From the NCBI GenBank assembly GCA_964423085.1, contig CAYRDB010000010.1, forward strand, positions 1 to 21,719: a stretch of DNA of 21,719 nucleotides, in the 5' to 3' direction. Shown here piece after piece: positions 7,568 through 14,038 of the stretch. The position numbers and the translations under genes are program-made. Origin of the DNA: JAUWZS01 sp964423085. Its GTDB lineage: Archaea > Aenigmatarchaeota > Aenigmatarchaeia > CG10238-14 > SCSR01. The notes under the pieces were generated by a model. That model was given only the letters and a program-made list of their open reading frames with translations. It did not search any database and was not told the DNA's origin. Each line of letters starts with the position of its first letter. Within the stretch, counting starts at the first letter, position 1.

Positions 7568-7661
7568 GGGGTCGTAGTCTAGCTTGGTTTAGGATTCCGC
7601 CTTGGGGATTGTAATTAAACCAAATTGGCGGCGATCACGGGTTCAAATCCCGTCGACCCCA
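7568..7661 (+). tRNA. tRNA-Pro(GGG) with 18-nt intron at position 37/38
   Basis: The cloverleaf is complete. The 7-bp acceptor is GGGGTCG (7568-7574) with CGACCCC (7654-7660) and discriminator A 7661. The D arm starts GTCT and ends AGGAT. The anticodon stem is CCGCC (7597-7601) with GGCGG (7627-7631). The T arm is ACGGG-TTCAAAT-CCCGT. The anticodon GGG is at 7604-7606, followed by G37. The intron is 7608-7625. The exon TTGG (7602-7605) pairs with intron CCAA (7620-7623), flanked by two 3-nt bulges (GGA and ATT). That is a bulge-helix-bulge substrate for the archaeal splicing endonuclease, cutting after the second base of each bulge. The spliced loop TTGGGGT is the usual one for archaeal tRNA-Pro. 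CCA is not encoded. Confidence 0.95.
7608..7625 (+). other. tRNA-Pro(GGG) intron, bulge-helix-bulge
   Basis: This 18-nt canonical 37/38 intron contains CCAA, which pairs with TTGG of the anticodon loop to form the 4-bp central helix. Symmetric 3-nt bulges on both sides put both cleavage sites exactly at the exon borders. The inner part (about 10 nt) can form at most a 2-bp stem, so the motif is close to minimal. Confidence 0.85.
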
Positions 7662-7919
7662 TATCATCGGAAATCTGCTCTAAAATGCAGTGTTCGCATA
7701 TACAGCAGAACTAAAATAAGATATCCAAACAGAATTCCAGTAAAATGCCATTGGAACGAAATAGAATTTCTAGTATCGTCTAAAAATGCTGCATTTGTGG
7801 AAAATTTCGTATTGCCTCAACTTTCTATTGAACATAAAATATCAAAAATAAAGGCATTTATGGAATCGCGTCTAAATAGACATCAGATTAATAAGCGAAA
7901 GACGGAGATTTACAATAAA
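7662..7919 (+). other. AT-rich spacer between the tRNAs with an orphan open frame
   Basis: These 258 nt separate the two proline tRNA genes. One plus-strand frame stays open across the whole spacer, reading through from the tRNA-Pro(GGG) tail and encoding segments such as NEIEFLVSSKNAAFVENF and LPQLSIEHKISKIKAF. It has no ATG, GTG or TTG near its beginning with a ribosome-binding motif, and its first in-frame ATG (MESRLN) is too late to make a useful product. I cannot assign it to a family. It may be a fragment of an inserted gene, or chance. A TATA-like ATTAATAAG at about 7886-7894 probably serves the second tRNA. Confidence 0.4.
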
Positions 7920-7993
7920 GGGGATGTAGTCTAACTTGGCTAGGACTCGAGCCTTGGGCGCTCGTAATTTGGGTTCAAATCCCAGCATCCCCA
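7920..7993 (+). tRNA. tRNA-Pro(TGG), no intron
   Basis: The acceptor is GGGGATG (7920-7926) with CATCCCC (7986-7992), discriminator A 7993. The D arm is GTCT...GGAC. The anticodon stem CGAGC/GCTCG encloses the 7-nt loop CTTGGGC, so the anticodon is TGG at 7955-7957. The T loop TTCAAAT is closed by TTGGG/CCCAG. There is no intron and no encoded CCA. A TATA-like ATTAATAAG lies about 30 nt upstream and a T-rich run follows the gene. Confidence 0.95.
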
Positions 7994-7994
7994 C

Positions 7995-8005
7995 TTTTTC
8001 TTTTC
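7995..8005 (+). terminator. T-rich terminator after tRNA-Pro(TGG)
   Basis: TTTTTCTTTTC starts 2 nt after the discriminator base. Archaeal RNA polymerase stops at such T-runs without needing a hairpin. The neighbouring rnp4 start follows 20 nt later. Confidence 0.6.
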
Positions 8006-8024
8006 AAATTCACATATTTTCATT

Positions 8025-8327
8025 ATGATCAGAAGGTCCAAAAAGCCCGACTGGCAGCTGTCCATAGCCAGGGAGAGGATAGGCATACTTCTAGGTTTGG
8101 CTGAAAAGGAACTGAAGGCGCATCCGGACAGGAGCAGGAGATATGTAGAGCTGGCAAGGAAAATTGGAATGCGCTATAATGTGAGAATGGACAGCAAGAA
8201 TTTCTGCAAAAAATGCAACACTCTCTTAAAGCCAGGGCTGACAGCCAGCCATAGGACCGAGAAGGGCGCAATAGTTATAAAATGCCTAAAATGCAATAAC
8301 ATTACAAGGACCAAGTTCAGAAAGTGA
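8025..8327 (+). CDS. rnp4: RNase P protein component 4 (Rpr2/Rpp21)
   Basis: A 100-residue protein with an N-terminal helical half (RERIGILLGLAEKELKAHPDRSRRYVELARKI) and a C-terminal zinc ribbon with C61xxC64 and C87xxC90. This is the form of archaeal Rpr2/Rpp21, which pairs with Rpp29 to bind the specificity domain of RNase P RNA for 5' maturation of tRNA. Length and motif order match the family. It lies directly after two tRNA genes and leads a plus-strand gene run continuing into rps19e; rnp4 near rps19e is a known archaeal arrangement. ATG 8025 is chosen because the basic SKKPDWQL start is typical. AT-rich sequence upstream could hold its promoter. Confidence 0.93.
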   Translation: MIRRSKKPDWQLSIARERIGILLGLAEKELKAHPDRSRRYVELARKIGMRYNVRMDSKNFCKKCNTLLKPGLTASHRTEKGAIVIKCLKCNNITRTKFRK

Positions 8328-8331
8328 GCGG

Positions 8332-8592
8332 ATGGCTAAAAACTGGTATGTCTACGTAGGGCTGGCGACAGTGTTTATATCGGCATTCGTACTTTTGTTT
8401 TTATTCCACAACCTCGAGCAGCTTTCAGTGCAGTGCAAGGCCGACCCGTCGTTCTCCGAGCTCTGTGGACAGCTCAGCGGGTTCTCACTTTCGATGCTAA
8501 TAGTGCTTCTGATAATAGGGGGCTTTGTGATAACAATAACTGCAACAGCATACATACTCATATCAGCGGGCTCGTCCTCAGGAGAGGAGTGA
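8332..8592 (+). CDS. Small two-helix membrane protein
   Basis: An 86-residue protein with two clear membrane helices: residues about 6-27 (YVYVGLATVFISAFVLLFLF) and about 51-78 (SMLIVLLIIGGFVITITATAYILI). The loop between them holds two cysteines (QCKADPSFSELCGQL), which could form a disulfide if it faces outward. The lysine near the N-terminus and the acidic C-terminal tail do not settle topology. The gene starts 4 nt after rnp4 and shares its operon, with GTGA overlapping the rnp4 stop as a possible ribosome-binding site. I recognise no family. Its place between an RNase P gene and a ribosomal gene may be incidental. Confidence 0.75.
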   Translation: MAKNWYVYVGLATVFISAFVLLFLFHNLEQLSVQCKADPSFSELCGQLSGFSLSMLIVLLIIGGFVITITATAYILISAGSSSGEE

Positions 8593-8629
8593 CGCTGTTT
8601 TAAATAGCATAGATTAATAAAATTTAATA

Positions 8630-8642
8630 ACCTAAGCTAGGT
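8630..8642 (+). promoter_or_regulatory. 13-bp palindrome and TATA-like sequence before rps19e
   Basis: ACCTA-AGC-TAGGT is a short perfect inverted repeat. It is immediately preceded by AT-rich sequence AATTTAATAA (about 8620-8629) that could be a TATA box, placing the repeat just upstream of the predicted transcription start of rps19e. It could be an operator, but it is short. Confidence 0.3.
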
Positions 8643-8669
8643 ATACAAAAGGTAAAGGATGGTGTGAAA

Positions 8670-9089
8670 TTGGTAACTGTACGCGACGTCAATGCCATGA
8701 AGCTTGTATCAGAGGCCAAGGAAGAGCTGAAGAAGGTCCAGGAAATAAAGCCACCTGCGTGGATGGCTTACGCAAAGTCCGGGACAAACAGGCAGAGAGC
8801 TCCGAAGCAGTCTGACTTTTGGTATGTCAGGGGAGCAAGCATATTGAGGAGAATTTACATAGACGGCCCGATAGGGACGGAGAAGCTTAAAAGTTATTAC
8901 GGCGGTCGCAAGAGGAGGGGAACCAAGCCAGCAAAATTCAGAAAGTCTTCCGGATCAATAATAAGGAAGCTCCTCCAGCAGCTAGAGTCTGCCGGCCTTG
9001 TGAACAAGAACAAGGACGGGGGAAGGGAGGTATCTGCGAAAGGTAGGAAGATGCTTGACAACATAGCTGGCAGGGTTGTTAAAAGTTGA
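8670..9089 (+). CDS. rps19e: Ribosomal protein S19e (eS19)
   Basis: This 139-residue small-subunit protein is found only in archaea and eukaryotes. Recognisable blocks are VTVRDVNA at the start, KPPAWMAYAKSG, DFWYVRGASILRRIYIDG, IGTEKLKSYYGG and a basic C-terminal half with SGSIIRKLLQQLESAGLV. The frame allows a GTG start at 8664, but a TTG at 8670 is preferred. GGTG at 8661-8664 then lies 5 nt before the start, the same spacing as in rpl15e and rrp4, and the product begins MVTVRDV, as archaeal S19e proteins usually do. It is followed 6 nt later by the PDCD5 homologue, the standard archaeal neighbour. Confidence 0.95.
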   Translation: MVTVRDVNAMKLVSEAKEELKKVQEIKPPAWMAYAKSGTNRQRAPKQSDFWYVRGASILRRIYIDGPIGTEKLKSYYGGRKRRGTKPAKFRKSSGSIIRKLLQQLESAGLVNKNKDGGREVSAKGRKMLDNIAGRVVKS

Positions 9090-9095
9090 TGCCGG

Positions 9096-9365
9096 ATGGT
9101 TGACAACAGTAGAGTTGACCCAGCCGAAATTCAGCGCATGGAAGAGATGAAAAAGACTCTTCTCATGAGCATACTGACAAAGGATGCCAAGGAGCGCCTC
9201 AGCAGGCTAAAGCTCGTAAAGCCCGACATTGCGCTCCAGCTTGAGATGTATCTGGTGCAGCTGTACCAAAACGGCAAGATAAGGGGACGGCTGGACGACA
9301 ACAGCCTCAAGGACATACTTGAAATGCTTATGTCCGGGAAAAGGTTTAATATTATAAAAAAATGA
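9096..9365 (+). CDS. PDCD5/TFAR19-family DNA-binding protein
   Basis: An 89-residue helical protein with the conserved core LTKDAKERLSRLKLVKPD and NGKIRGRLDDNSLKDIL near the C-terminus. This identifies the archaeal homologue of eukaryotic PDCD5, a small protein with a three-helix core that binds DNA in vitro. Its job in archaea is not settled. It follows rps19e by 6 nt, as in most archaea. Normally rpl39e comes next; here rpl37ae follows, and rpl39e lies at the end of the exosome operon. Translation probably depends on re-initiation or coupling, since only a weak GGAT precedes the ATG. Confidence 0.92.
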   Translation: MVDNSRVDPAEIQRMEEMKKTLLMSILTKDAKERLSRLKLVKPDIALQLEMYLVQLYQNGKIRGRLDDNSLKDILEMLMSGKRFNIIKK

Positions 9366-9382
9366 TAAGGGATTGATTGGAA

Positions 9383-9604
9383 ATGTCAAAAAAGAAAAAG
9401 CTCGGCTCCGCAGGAAGGTATGGAGTAAGGTACGGAAAGAGGATAAAGAACCTCGTTAGCGAAGTCGAGAAAAGCAGCAAATCAAAGCACATATGCCCCA
9501 GATGTAAGATGAACCATGTCTTGCGGGAGTCTGTCGGCATCTGGAAATGCAAGAAATGCGGCATAAAGTTCGCGGGTGCTGCGTACAAGCCAAAATCCGA
9601 TTGA
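9383..9604 (+). CDS. rpl37ae: Ribosomal protein L37Ae (eL43)
   Basis: A 73-residue zinc-ribbon protein of the large subunit. The N-terminal KKKKLGSAGRYGVRYGKR is the family hallmark, and C38xxC41 with C56xxC59 make the zinc site. The frame extends to a TTG at 9377, but ATG 9383 gives the expected start just ahead of the basic KK-GSAGR block. In many archaea this gene follows rrp42; here it follows the PDCD5 gene, while rrp42 is followed by rpl39e. rpoP comes next, as in the standard order. Confidence 0.95.
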   Translation: MSKKKKLGSAGRYGVRYGKRIKNLVSEVEKSSKSKHICPRCKMNHVLRESVGIWKCKKCGIKFAGAAYKPKSD

Positions 9605-9650
9605 TTTATTAAAGGCCAATCCAAAAACTTAATCTGACAGGTGCCAGAAA

Positions 9651-9779
9651 ATGTACAAATGCGTCAAGTGTAAGAGGATAATAACAAAGGTTGAAGACTC
9701 TGTCAGGTGCCCGTATTGCGGCGCAAGGATACTTGCAAAGATGAGGCCTGAAGTTCTCAAGAGAGTGCATGCAAGATAA
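9651..9779 (+). CDS. rpoP: RNA polymerase subunit P (Rpo12/Rpb12)
   Basis: A 42-residue protein, MYKCVKC at the start and HAR at the end, with zinc-binding C4, C7, C20 and C23 (CPYCGAR) and the basic C-terminal block RILAKMRPEVLKRV. This is archaeal RpoP, equivalent to eukaryotic Rpb12, a small zinc subunit that helps hold the polymerase assembly platform together. GGTG at 9640-9643 lies 7 nt before the ATG. The position between rpl37ae and pcc1 is the conserved archaeal order, which supports the call despite the small size. Confidence 0.95.
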   Translation: MYKCVKCKRIITKVEDSVRCPYCGARILAKMRPEVLKRVHAR

Positions 9780-9782
9780 GCG

Positions 9783-9791
9783 TTTTTTATC
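9783..9791 (+). promoter_or_regulatory. TATA-like box before pcc1
   Basis: TTTTTTATC is centred about 28 nt before ATG 9815. It could give pcc1 and the prefoldin gene an internal promoter in addition to read-through from rpoP. Confidence 0.35.
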
Positions 9792-9814
9792 CTTTGCATC
9801 ACAAATTCTATTTC

Positions 9815-10042
9815 ATGATGCACGAGGTAAGGCTAAGGCTCGCATGCAATAATCCGGAAATCGTAAAGAAAAGCATAGAGCCGGATATGACAAACACCGA
9901 AGACACTTCTGTGGAGATATCAGCATGCGACGGTTTCGTCGAGATCTCGGTTAAGGGAAAGAAATTAAGCCACTTGAAGGCAATTATTAATTCATACCTA
10001 TCGATTATTTCAGCACTGGGCGAGATAGAAAAACTGGAGTGA
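9815..10042 (+). CDS. pcc1: KEOPS subunit Pcc1 (CTAG/Pcc1 family)
   Basis: A 75-residue protein, about the usual Pcc1 length, with the beginning HEVRLRLACNNPEIVKKSIEPD and the end SHLKAIINSYLSIISALGEIEKL. Both are typical of Pcc1, the dimerising subunit of the KEOPS complex that makes the t6A37 modification of ANN-decoding tRNAs. Two adjacent ATGs (9815 and 9818) are possible starts; the longer frame to a TTG at 9794 lacks support. The stop overlaps an upstream in-frame GTG of the prefoldin beta gene, so the two are translated as neighbours. Kae1, Bud32 and Cgi121 are not in the window. Confidence 0.88.
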   Translation: MMHEVRLRLACNNPEIVKKSIEPDMTNTEDTSVEISACDGFVEISVKGKKLSHLKAIINSYLSIISALGEIEKLE

Positions 10043-10047
10043 TATCA

Positions 10048-10383
10048 ATGTCGGACAATGAAGAGCAGAGCAAGATGATAATGCAGTTCCAGATAATGCA
10101 GCAGCAGCTTCAGAATGTAATGATACAGAAGGAGAGCCTGAAGCTGAACATCATGGAGATAGACCAGGCTCTAGAGGAGCTCGACAAGAGCGGCAACAAG
10201 GACGCTTACAAGATAACAGGGAGCGTTATGATAAGCAAGCCTGCAGCGGACATAAAGAAGGAGCTTTCGGAGAACAAGGACCTTCTAAATATCAGGCTGA
10301 ACTCCATGGAAAAGAACGAAAAGGAGCTGACTGCAAAGCTCACCGAGCTTCAGGAAAAGCTGAAGCAGTCGATGAAAGGATGA
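10048..10383 (+). CDS. pfdB: Prefoldin beta subunit
   Basis: A 111-residue coiled-coil protein. Helix 1 (NEEQSKMIMQFQIMQQQLQ) and helix 2 (LSENKDLLNIRLNSMEKN) flank the beta-hairpin region DAYKITGSVMISKP, which is diagnostic for beta-type prefoldin subunits. Archaeal prefoldin is a hexamer of two alpha and four beta subunits that holds unfolded proteins for the thermosome. ATG 10048 is preferred over GTG 10039 because GGAGTGA (10036-10042) is well placed 5-6 nt upstream. It ends 9 nt before the UPF0147 gene. The alpha subunit is not in the window. Confidence 0.95.
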   Translation: MSDNEEQSKMIMQFQIMQQQLQNVMIQKESLKLNIMEIDQALEELDKSGNKDAYKITGSVMISKPAADIKKELSENKDLLNIRLNSMEKNEKELTAKLTELQEKLKQSMKG

Positions 10384-10392
10384 GGTGTTTAC

Positions 10393-10656
10393 ATGGCAAA
10401 AAGCAATGCAGACTTTTCTGTAGTGATTGAGATGCTAGGGACAATATCGGAGGACAGGACTGTCCCGAAGAACATAAGGACGTCGGTCGACGATGCGAAA
10501 GCGGTTCTAGAGGGCGACGGCGCAGTGGAACTAAAGGTCAGCACTGCGATAAGCTCGCTGGACGACATAATAAACGACCCTAACATGCCGATGTACACCA
10601 GGACTCAGATATGGAACATTGTGAGCATGCTCGAGCAGATGAGAAAAAGCATCTGA
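10393..10656 (+). CDS. UPF0147 family protein
   Basis: An 87-residue helical protein with the UPF0147 signature, including EDRTVPKNIRTSVDDA and ISSLDDIINDPNMPMYTRT. The family is widespread in archaea, often next to prefoldin beta, and has no established function. GAGGTG ends 5 nt before the ATG, a strong ribosome-binding site. It is the last gene of this run; a separate promoter follows for sepF. Confidence 0.92.
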   Translation: MAKSNADFSVVIEMLGTISEDRTVPKNIRTSVDDAKAVLEGDGAVELKVSTAISSLDDIINDPNMPMYTRTQIWNIVSMLEQMRKSI

Positions 10657-10660
10657 ATGC

Positions 10661-10668
10661 TATTTAAG
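10661..10668 (+). promoter_or_regulatory. TATA-like box of sepF
   Basis: TATTTAAG starts 5 nt after the UPF0147 stop and is centred 30 nt before the GTG start of sepF. This suggests that sepF has its own short-leader transcript. Confidence 0.5.
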
Positions 10669-10693
10669 TTTGAGTCACAAACTAAATGTATAG

Positions 10694-11047
10694 GTGGAAA
10701 AGTTGTTCGAAAGGTTCGCCAAGAAAGAAGAGGAAGAGATGGCCAATCCAGAGAATGAGTGGGTCGAGCTTGACAATTCCGCTTTCAAGGAAGGCACATC
10801 GATAGGAGTGTGCGTAGAATCGCTGAAGAGCTTCTCAGACACCAACAGGATACAGGACCTTCTCAGGGAGGGGAAGATTGTGTTTTTGAAGATAAGGGAC
10901 CTCAGGCAGAGGGACCTGACCGAGCTCAAGAGGGCTGTAGAAAAGATGAAGAAGACTTGCCTCGCTATGGAAGGAGACATTGCGGGAATCGACGAGGACT
11001 TTCTGGTTTTGACCCCGAGCTTCGCAAGGATATGGAGAGGCCAGTAG
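10694..11047 (+). CDS. sepF: Archaeal SepF-like cell division protein
   Basis: A 117-residue protein. A short N-terminal amphipathic stretch (MEKLFERFAKKEEEE) that could bind the membrane is followed by a SepF core: IGVCVESLKSFSDTNRIQDLL, KIVFLKIRDL, LKRAVEKMKKTCLAMEGDIAGID and DFLVLTPSF. In archaea SepF tethers FtsZ to the membrane and is needed for division. The GTG at 10694 is taken as start because it preserves the membrane-binding helix and has a TATA-like box 30 nt upstream. The gene ends 3 nt before the convergent glyS. ftsZ is not in the window. Confidence 0.88.
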   Translation: MEKLFERFAKKEEEEMANPENEWVELDNSAFKEGTSIGVCVESLKSFSDTNRIQDLLREGKIVFLKIRDLRQRDLTELKRAVEKMKKTCLAMEGDIAGIDEDFLVLTPSFARIWRGQ

Positions 11048-11050
11048 AGC

Positions 11051-12547
11051 CTAGTTTCCGAATTCTTTCAAACCGTTAGAAAGGGCGTATATCATTCCGC
11101 ATAGCTCTTTGGAATCCACTCTTGTCTGCGCCATGCTGTCCCTGTCCCTCAAAGTCACTGTGCCATCTTCCAGGGTCTTGTGGTCTATTGTGACACAATA
11201 TGGAACGCCTATCTCGTCCATTCTGGCGTACCTTTTTCCTATGCTCCCGGACTCGTCGTAGAAAGAGTCGAGAACCTTTGATATCTCCGAGTTTATCTCC
11301 CGGGCCCTTTCAGCCAGCCCGTCTTTTTTCATAAGAGGCATGACCGCCACACTGTAGGGCGCTATCTTAGCAGGAAGCGCCAGCCAGTCCCACCCGCGCT
11401 CTTTGTCCTCCCTGTAGCAGTGCAGCAAAACTCCTGCAAAAGTCCTTTCGAATCCGAATGAAGGCTCCACCACGTGCGGCACAACCTTCCTCCCGTTCTC
11501 CGAAACAGAAAGATCCGTCTTGCTGTGCTTCATGTGCTTTTGCAAATCATAGTCTGTCCTGTAAGAGTTGCCAACAGTCTCCTTCCATCCGAATTCGAAG
11601 CTTATTTCCAAGTCAAAATTACCCTTGCTGTAATGCGGGGTCTCCTCGGGCAACATGTGTCTGTGCCGGAGGCATTCCGCAGGTATGCCTATCTTCTGAT
11701 AGAACTGCATCTGCTTTGCAACAAAATAAGCCAACCACTTGTTCGGGAACACCCCATTGTCGAACAAATCGCCAATCCTGCATTTCTCGGCACTCCCGCC
11801 GCTTTTCTGAGCATCCCTTGAAAAGAAGTTTATTTCCACGTCTTTCACAGAATCGAAGTTCGGGCAGTTGTCCTTGTCGTCCGGATCTATGAAAAGCTCT
11901 ATCTCGAACTGCGTGAACTCCCTGACACGTATTATGAAATGTCTCGGCGCTATCTCGTTCCTGAACGAGTGCCCTATCTGAGCTATTCCGAATGGAAGCT
12001 TGCCTCTGGAAGAAAGGAAAACCCTCCTAAAAGCTGTGAATATGTTCTGCGCAGTCTCTGGCCTCAGGTAAGCGGTCTGCCCGCCCGAAGCACTGACATC
12101 GGTCTTCAGCATAAGATTGAATATTCTCGCGCTTCCAAGATTGCCGCCGCAAGAAGGGCATCTTATTTTTTCGTTCTTTATAATCTCTGTGAGCTCGTCC
12201 GTGGTCTTGCCCTCCACGAATTTTTTGGTGGCGCTCTCTATTACATGATCGGCCCTGTGTATGCTCTTGCATTTTTCACACTGGGTAATGGGGTCCACAA
12301 AACCGTCGATGTGCCCGCTTGCCTTGAACACAGCTTCGGGAAGAATCGTGCTTCCAGAAACCTCGACCATGTTGTCAGGCTTTAGGAAGAACTCCCTCCA
12401 AAAGTCCTCAATCTTCCTCCTTATCAAAAGTCCTATTGGCCCATAGTCCCAGAACCCGGACATCGATCCGTATATCTCCGCAGAAGGGTAGATTATCCCC
12501 CTCCTCTTAGACACTTCTATGACTTTTTCCATTTTTGACTTTTCCAT
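11051..12547 (-). CDS. glyS: Glycyl-tRNA synthetase, alpha2 type
   Basis: A 498-residue class II synthetase that charges tRNA-Gly. The glycine-specific start IYPSAEIYGSMSGFWDYGP covers residues 20-36. The class II signature RPETAQNIF is at 162-170, motif 2 is FRNEIAPR at 195-202, and motif 3 includes FGFERTF near residue 385. Cysteines C90, C93, C130 and C133 (CEKC, CPSC) can form the zinc site of the archaeal insertion. A C-terminal anticodon-binding domain follows (IAPYSVAVMPLMKK). Length is somewhat below the 550-600 of many archaeal forms. ATG 12547 has GTGAT just upstream and an AT-rich TATA-like stretch about 28 nt away. It follows fen on the same strand, 36 nt apart. Confidence 0.96.
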   Translation of the reverse strand: MEKSKMEKVIEVSKRRGIIYPSAEIYGSMSGFWDYGPIGLLIRRKIEDFWREFFLKPDNMVEVSGSTILPEAVFKASGHIDGFVDPITQCEKCKSIHRADHVIESATKKFVEGKTTDELTEIIKNEKIRCPSCGGNLGSARIFNLMLKTDVSASGGQTAYLRPETAQNIFTAFRRVFLSSRGKLPFGIAQIGHSFRNEIAPRHFIIRVREFTQFEIELFIDPDDKDNCPNFDSVKDVEINFFSRDAQKSGGSAEKCRIGDLFDNGVFPNKWLAYFVAKQMQFYQKIGIPAECLRHRHMLPEETPHYSKGNFDLEISFEFGWKETVGNSYRTDYDLQKHMKHSKTDLSVSENGRKVVPHVVEPSFGFERTFAGVLLHCYREDKERGWDWLALPAKIAPYSVAVMPLMKKDGLAERAREINSEISKVLDSFYDESGSIGKRYARMDEIGVPYCVTIDHKTLEDGTVTLRDRDSMAQTRVDSKELCGMIYALSNGLKEFGN

Positions 12548-12583
12548 ATTATCACGTTGAATTCGTAGGATTAATTATTTTGT

Positions 12584-13609
12584 CTATCTACCGAACCATC
12601 CGGAAAGGCTGGACTGCCTTCCTTTTTTCCAGCAATTCTGCAGGCGCTCAATAACCTTTTCCACGCGCTCGGCAGAGAAATCGTGCTCGCCTGACATAAA
12701 CTCGCGCAGTCCGTCCGCATCAGGCTCCTTCCAATCAATCGAATATTCTTCTGTTACTGGCGGATTCTTGAAGAACTCAACTATTGAGCCAGCGTCGACT
12801 TCGGAATCCCAATTCACATTTTCAAGAACCTTCTCAAGGGTGCCATGTTCCTTCACCATCTTCAGCGCGGTCTTGGGTCCGATTCCCTTTACTCCTTCGG
12901 AATAGTCAGTCCCTATTAGCACCCCCATAACAACAAGCTGATCGTGAGTTATGCCTAGAGAGCTCAGCATGGAATCAAGCTCTATCAGCTCAGGCTTGAC
13001 CTGTATGTAAGTGTCCTTTCTCGGAACCTTCCTCCTGCCTGTTATCGAAAGGTTCCTCACAAGCCTCGGAGAGCCGGCAAGAAGTGAGTCATAGTCTTGC
13101 GAGCCGCTCGCCCAAACCTTTCCCTGCCTGCACATGAACGCGCACTGTATTTCGCCCTCGCTCGGAGCCTGAACCCAGGGAACCCCCATTATTCCCAGAA
13201 GTTTCTTCGAACCTTCTATCATTTCTCCGGTCAGCCTGGAAGCGGCCTGCGCGTAAGTTATTGCAGGCTCGCCTTTCTCCAGAGCTTCCTTCCACTTTCT
13301 TTCAGCCTCGATTTTCATTTCATTGCGAGACTCTATTGTGGACGACTTGAAAGCAGGAGGCTTGCCGTCGAAAACGAACACCGGCTTTATTCCAGATTCC
13401 ATGAGATTGGAAACCCTGTATAGGAGACCCGACAGGTGCGACGTTACCCTGCCCTTGCTGTCACGCAAAGGCTCGCCCGTCATCCTGTCCCTTATGATTG
13501 ATATGAACTGGAAAAGTGTGTTGAAAGCGTCTATTGCTACGACTCTTCCTGAAAGCCCATCGAGTTCAATTTCCTTCGGCTCAATCAAGGACGATATGTC
13601 TACTCCCAT
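12584..13609 (-). CDS. fen: Flap endonuclease 1 (FEN-1)
   Basis: A 341-residue XPG-family nuclease that removes 5' flaps during Okazaki fragment maturation and repair. Metal-binding acidic residues are D27 (AIDAFN), D81 (FVFDGKP), E151/E153 (APSEGE), D172/D174 (SQDYDSL) and the aspartate in LIGTDYSEG. A helix-hairpin-helix, VKGIGPKTAL, follows. The C-terminus ends in a PCNA-interacting box, Q332SSLSGWF339. The frame reaches a TTG at 13630, but ATG 13609 is preferred: FEN-1 activity depends on a protein beginning MG, and GTGA lies 5 nt before it. A TATA-like ATATTTTTC sits about 31 nt upstream. It is grouped with glyS on the minus strand; RFC in the same window serves the same clamp. Confidence 0.95.
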   Translation of the reverse strand: MGVDISSLIEPKEIELDGLSGRVVAIDAFNTLFQFISIIRDRMTGEPLRDSKGRVTSHLSGLLYRVSNLMESGIKPVFVFDGKPPAFKSSTIESRNEMKIEAERKWKEALEKGEPAITYAQAASRLTGEMIEGSKKLLGIMGVPWVQAPSEGEIQCAFMCRQGKVWASGSQDYDSLLAGSPRLVRNLSITGRRKVPRKDTYIQVKPELIELDSMLSSLGITHDQLVVMGVLIGTDYSEGVKGIGPKTALKMVKEHGTLEKVLENVNWDSEVDAGSIVEFFKNPPVTEEYSIDWKEPDADGLREFMSGEHDFSAERVEKVIERLQNCWKKGRQSSLSGWFGR

Positions 13610-13667
13610 AATTTTCACATGTGAATTCAATAAGAAAAATATGAAAAAATAGATTCAGCGAACCGGC

Positions 13668-13901
13668 CTATCTTTTCTTTCGGGGTTTCTTCGCCGGCTT
13701 GGCTTCAGACTTTACCTTGAGCTCGTCCAACTCTAGCCATATCAAGAACAGACCCAGCATTGCTACGAGCGCTGGAACAACTCCGTTGATTACTGTCAGA
13801 AGGTCCGCCCAGGCGCCGTACTGGTTCGTGTAGATATATGCTATGCTTCCTATCAGGAGAATAGCCCCGAACAATATTTTTATTGCGGCGTGCATGTTCA
13901 T
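13668..13901 (-). CDS. Small two-helix membrane protein with basic tail
   Basis: A 77-residue protein with two membrane helices, residues about 5-24 (AAIKILFGAILLIGSIAYIY) and about 35-57 (LTVINGVVPALVAMLGLFLIWLEL). A cytoplasmic-looking tail rich in lysine and arginine follows, ending KPAKKPRKKR. The tail could contact nucleic acid or acidic lipid headgroups. I do not recognise the family. ATG 13901 or 13895 may be used; a TATA-like TTATATATCC at 13929-13938 is centred about 31-37 nt upstream. It stands alone on the minus strand between fen and rpl15e. Confidence 0.7.
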   Translation of the reverse strand: MNMHAAIKILFGAILLIGSIAYIYTNQYGAWADLLTVINGVVPALVAMLGLFLIWLELDELKVKSEAKPAKKPRKKR

Positions 13902-13928
13902 CCACTGCTATAATCTTTTGAAATAAAG

Positions 13929-13938
13929 GATATATAAG
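13929..13938 (-). promoter_or_regulatory. TATA-like box of the small membrane protein
   Basis: TTATATATCC on the minus strand is a strong archaeal TATA match, centred about 31 nt before ATG 13901. In the rest of the gap, the plus-strand GATTAAGTTTAAAA at about 13976-13989 may serve rpl15e with a leader of some 25 nt. Confidence 0.5.
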
Positions 13939-14038
13939 TATGGTTTGGAAACATCATTAAACTATGGATGTTTTGATTAAGTTTAAAAACATAGAACCAA
14001 TAAAATAAGTAATTGATTTAGCGATATAAGGTGTTTCA

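Noticed and set aside
7662..7919. LAGLIDADG homing endonuclease fragment
   Set aside because: The translation has no LAGLIDADG-type helix and no other diagnostic motif; only the open frame itself is remarkable.
7642..7980. Direct repeats from the two tRNA T loops as att sites of an integrated element
   Set aside because: Only the T-loop core common to all tRNAs is repeated; the flanks differ, so this is not evidence of integration.
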